Source: Odobenus rosmarus divergens
Lineage: Eukaryota > Chordata > Mammalia > Carnivora > Odobenidae
Reading direction: 5' to 3'
DNA length: 64,000 bases
Assembly: GCF_000321225.1 (NCBI RefSeq)
Contig: NW_004450478.1
Location: 2,050,906-2,114,905, forward strand
How positions within the stretch are numbered: the first letter of the stretch is position 1; each line of letters begins with the position of its first letter. Below the pieces are notes generated by a model. The model was not told the DNA's origin. It ran no database searches and was given only the letters and a program-made list of their open reading frames with translations. Shown here in pieces: positions 60,807-64,000 of this stretch. The position numbers and the translations under genes were made by a program.

Positions 60807-60984
60807 AAGAAATTGTCTTCTGGGCAAAAGCAGAGTTCTGTGAGTGATTTTGGAAGGACTTCATCCTGAAGCAAGGCTCTGTGTGAATGCTTACAGCTAA
60901 AGCTCACATGTTTCCAACAGGATTCTTTTTTCTTTTTTCTTTTTTTTGCATTAAATCCATTCATAATTAAAGTGTTGGTATTGT

Positions 60985-61193
60985 CTGGGTGCCTGGGTGG
61001 CTCAGTTGTTAAGTGTCTGCCTTCGGCTCAGGTCATGATCCCAGAGTCCTGGGATCAAGCCCCACATCGCGCTCCCTGCTCGGCGGGAAGCCTGCTTCTC
61101 CCTCTCCACTCCCCCTGCTTGTGTTCTCTCTCTCGCTGTGTCTCTCTCTGTCAAATAAATAAATAAAATCTTTAAAAAAATAAATAAATAAAA
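60985..61193 (+). mobile_element. Can-SINE
   Basis: Full element; flanks AAAGTGTTGGTATTGTC and AAAGTGTTGGTATTTTC. Confidence 0.95.
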
Positions 61194-61281
61194 TAAAGTG
61201 TTGGTATTTTCTTTCAAATTATTAGCTTAACATATGATAATACACATTAATCAGTAAATGTGGCTAAAATAATGGGTGTTT

Positions 61282-61307
61282 CTTTTTTTTTAAAGATTTT
61301 ATTTCTG
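61282..61307 (-). repeat. SINE tail remnant
   Basis: 'TTTTTTTTTAAAGATTTTATTT' equals the reversed tail of the Can-SINE; the rest of the element is absent. Confidence 0.4.
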
Positions 61308-62592
61308 TTTCTACCACTTCAAAAAACTGTCCTCATCAATCTCACCAAGCTGTCTACATTGCTACAACCAGTAGTCAATATTCTTGGTCCCCATTTTATT
61401 GATCTACGAGCAACCTTTGACAACTCTCACTTTGTCTTCCTGGCGACGCTCTGTCCTCTTGGCTTCCGGAACACCACACTTGCCTGGTTTTCCTGGCTGT
61501 CTGACTGGCACCTCCTTCACTTTTGCTGGTTCCTTCTCATCTGCCAACTTCTCCATGTTGGAGTCCCCGAGACTCATTCCTTGGGACACTTCTCTTTTTT
61601 GTCTACACTACTCACATTGCTATCTCTTCCTATAGTCTCTCTGTGAGTGATTCTCAAGTTTGTACCACTAGACCAGGACTTCTGCCTGAATTGCAGTTAC
61701 ATAGCCAACTGTCCACCACTCAAACTCGACCTGCCCAAAACTAATCTCCTGCTCTTCCTCCACCGTAATTCCTAACTTCCACAGTCTTCTTTATCTCAGC
61801 AAATGACAACTTCCCATTTTTGTTGCTCAGGCCAAAACTCTTGGAGTCCTTTGGATTGTTCCTTCTCTCTCACAGCCTACCTCCTGTCTGTCAGCATACT
61901 TCAGCGGGTCTCTTGGATTGTCTTGTCTCCAGCCCCCACTGCCATCTGTCGAAGCTGCCATCCATCATCTCATACCAGGGGTATTTTGCTAGCTCTCGAC
62001 TGGTCCCCTGCATTGCCTCACAAATCAGCCAGGGTGGTTTTGTTCAAATGTAAGTCAAATCGTGTCACTCCCCAATTTCCTGTTTCACTCAGAGTGAAAA
62101 TCCCCATCTCTACAGTTTTCATGAAGTCGTGAATGACCTGGCCCCCTGTTACTTCTCTTACGGTCTCCTTTGCTCCACACTCTCGTTTTAGCTTCACTGG
62201 CCTCCTTGCTGCTCCTGCATCACCCTGCAGTCTCCTCTGGGCTCTGCTTTTGCTGTTCCCTCTGTTTGAAATGCGCTTCTCTAGCTCTTCATGTTTCACC
62301 TCCTTACCCCTTTGGTTTTCACTCAGTGTTACCTTTGTATTGAAGGAGGACTCTACTGGGCACTTTGTTGTAAACTTGTGACCGCCTCCCCCCACCAGAT
62401 GCCTTCTACCTCCTCTTCATTTTCCTCCTTAAGCTTATCACTTAGATATTTTCCTAAATTATGTTCTTTTTATCTCTCCTCATTAGTAAGCCTCAGGAGG
62501 GTCTGTGTGTTTGTTCACTCTGTCCCCAGCACAGTGCCTAGCACAGAATAGGAGCTCAGTGAATATTTGTTGAATGAATAAATAAATAAAGC
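61308..62592 (+). repeat. Long LINE L2 with ORF2 remnant and 3' end
   Basis: About 1.3 kb in L2 order: 'GGAACACCACACTTGCCTGG', 'CTCCATGTTGGAGTCCCCGAG', 'CAAACTCGACCTGCCCAAAACTAATC', 'GCTCAGGCCAAAACTCTTGGAG', 'AAATGTAAGTCAAATCGTGTCAC', 'CTGGCCCCCTGTTACTTC', to the tail 'GCACAGTGCCTAGCACAGAATAGG', 'TTGTTGAATGAATAAATAAA'. Several frames keep 80- to 128-codon stretches that read as decayed L2 reverse transcriptase ('VGVPETHSLGHFSFLSTLLT'). Frameshifts break it; no working protein. Confidence 0.9.
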
Positions 62593-63702
62593 AACCCCAT
62601 TTTTTTTTAGTTTGATTTTTCTTGAATTCTGCTTTAGTGCCACCATGTCATTCTTTCGTTTGCACTGCCATATTCTTAAGCTCTCCTTTTATTCACATTT
62701 CCTGTTATCTTTTCATTAAATGACCCTTAAAAACATCATGTAGTCAATTTTGACTTTATCTGAAATCTCAAGTGTTTTTTTTAAACATCTTTCCTTCATC
62801 TTGTGTCATTAGGTCATATTTATGTACCCTCATTGTTTACATACTCTCTGGTTTTTGTTTTATGCACTGTCTAGACTTCACATTTATCTTTTCCTGGGTC
62901 AGATTTTAAATTCTTCTTTCATGTTAACCAGTAGAATGTTTTAAAACTTTTTTTCTCTGATTGGCAAGAAAAAAACAGTTCCTCTGAATCCTTCACCACA
63001 GCAGACATGAAATGCATCACCCACCACCAGCTGCCTTCTTCCCTCCCCACCAACAGGCTTCACCTTCCACTTCTCTGTGCCTGGTACTTGGTGTCAAAAA
63101 TACAGATTTGTTATTTAAATACAGAACATTGTTATTAAGTTAGTATTTTCTACATTTTCTTTAGGCATTCATAATTTAGTTCAGCAACCAGCTGTCTAAG
63201 ATATATCTGGATTACTTTTTATGCCTTAGAGTTTACAGTTTTGTTTTATACTGTAATTTTGTCATTCTTGGCTAGACTCCTCCTGGATGTCATTGTTTAA
63301 AGGAGACTTAGGGGACTTGTTTTCTGTGTCGAGACACATATATTAAAGTCTCTTTTTTCTTCACATACGAAAGACAACCAGGATGGGCATAAAATTATTT
63401 GATCGCAACATTTTCTTACAAAATATATGCTTTTTAGTATTATAGCCCTTAGTGTTACTGAGAAAAGAGTAAGAAGTTCCACCAAAGACCCCTCCTTTTC
63501 TACCAGAACTGCATATTTGATGGCTGAGAAAGAAGAGCAGGGCTGATGGGAGAGGAGCAGCACCCCACTTTGTTCAAGACCTAATGCGTGCGGTCAAAGG
63601 ACGGCACACAGTCATCTGATTGGTTGAGACATTAGACCTACAGAGTGTATCATCTTTCCATTGTCAAAATAATTAAATACATTAAAAATTATGTATTTGC
63701 AC
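62593..63702. other. No gene or named repeat recognised
   Basis: Intron sequence after the L2; an 88-codon minus-strand frame at 63297-63563 shows no domain. Confidence 0.5.
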
Positions 63703-63885
63703 TGGCGCCTGGGTGGCTCAGTCGGTTGAGTGTCTGCCTTCGGCTCAGGACATTGTCCCAGGGTCCTAGGATCGAGTCCCGCATCTGGCTCCCTGCTCAG
63801 CAGGGAGTCTGCTTATCCGTCTCCCTCTGCCCCTCCCCCTCCACTTGTGCACTCTCTCTCTCTCTCAAATAAATAAAATCTTTAT
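63703..63885 (+). mobile_element. Can-SINE, left arm of a tail-to-tail pair
   Basis: Head GGCGCCTGGGTGGCTCAGTC, body, then AAATAAATAAAATCTTTATTT, where it meets the inverted tail of the next copy. Confidence 0.95.
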
Positions 63886-64000
63886 TTTTTTATTTTTTTA
63901 AAGATTTTATTTATTTATTTGAGAAAGAGAGAGAGCACATGAGAGGGGGGAGGGTCAGAGGGAGAAGCAGACCCCCTGCTGAGCAGGGAGCCCGATGCGG
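63886..64000 (-). mobile_element. Can-SINE, right arm, cut by the window edge
   Basis: Starts with the reversed tail 'TTTTTTAAAGATTTTATTTA' and the reversed CT-rich body ('GAGAAGCAGACCCCCTGCTG'); its head lies beyond 64000. Confidence 0.95.

Larger units (their letters stand above)
42704..64000 (+). other. PTPRZ1: PTPRZ1 intron 1 (5' part)
   Basis: Starts with the strong donor GTGAGT at 42704-42709 and runs past the window end. No open frame in it resembles the carbonic-anhydrase-like start of the mature protein expected in exon 2. It is filled with SINE, L1, L2, MIR, MER5 and MaLR copies listed separately. Stretches with nothing recognisable: 43170-44080, 44785-45450, 46140-47285, 49085-49730, 50085-50650, 51695-53540, 53630-54195, 54335-56280 and 58420-60385. 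Confidence 0.85.

Noticed and set aside
61260..62551. Several 80- to 128-codon frames
   Set aside because: They are decayed L2 ORF2 in shifting frames, not a host gene.
42704..64000. Search for PTPRZ1 exon 2
   Set aside because: No frame with splice sites encoding the expected start of the mature protein was seen; it must lie beyond the window.

Overview
The window is nuclear DNA from a carnivoran mammal. The basis is about 28 copies of the tRNA-Lys-derived carnivore SINE (Can-SINE), recognisable by the head 'GGGCGCCTGGGTGGCTCAGT', a CT-rich body and an (AAATAA)n AATCTT A-rich tail. L1 pieces of carnivore type, plus ancient L2, MIR, MER5, MER2 and MaLR copies, are also present. The SINE subtype looks more like arctoid caniforms (bear, seal, mustelid) than dog or cat; that is inference from memory of the families. 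There are no bacterial-type genes, operons, CRISPR arrays or phage genes.

The only protein-coding sequence I can support is the first coding exon of PTPRZ1 (receptor-type tyrosine phosphatase zeta) on the + strand. It runs from the ATG at 42646 to the exon end at 42703, followed by a GTGAGT splice donor. It sits in a CpG island (about 42020-42970), which is the likely promoter. Everything right of 42703 is PTPRZ1 intron 1, which continues past the window end (more than 21 kb). Everything left of about 42.5 kb is upstream intergenic DNA; in mammals the neighbour on that side is FAM3C, but none of its exons are seen.

Left part (1-42 kb): the 5' end of a minus-strand L1 runs off the left edge, next to a long decayed L2. 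Scattered Can-SINEs follow, most with clear target-site duplications. Other items are a truncated U4 snRNA retropseudogene at 9.75 kb, decayed antisense L1 sequence at 12.4-13.7 kb, a possible unrecognised decayed gene at 14.3-16.9 kb (minus strand), a 574-bp solo ERV LTR at 18.3-18.8 kb, three MaLR-type LTRs, a MER2 transposon at 33.6-34.1 kb, and a 265-bp polypurine microsatellite at 30.3 kb.

Right part (intron 1): more SINEs, old L1M and MER5 pieces, a MaLR LTR nested in MER5A, a 5'-inverted (twin-primed) L1 at 56.3-57.2 kb, a tandem SINE pair sharing one outer target-site duplication at 60.4-60.8 kb, a long L2 at 61.3-62.6 kb, and a tail-to-tail SINE pair cut by the right edge. Repeat names come from recognition of consensus features by eye, not from a database search; strands and edges of the oldest elements are approximate. 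I found no convincing undescribed system. The best candidates for follow-up are the unrecognised antisense ORFs at 14.3-16.9 kb and the unnamed duplicated unit at 22.2 and 25.4 kb.
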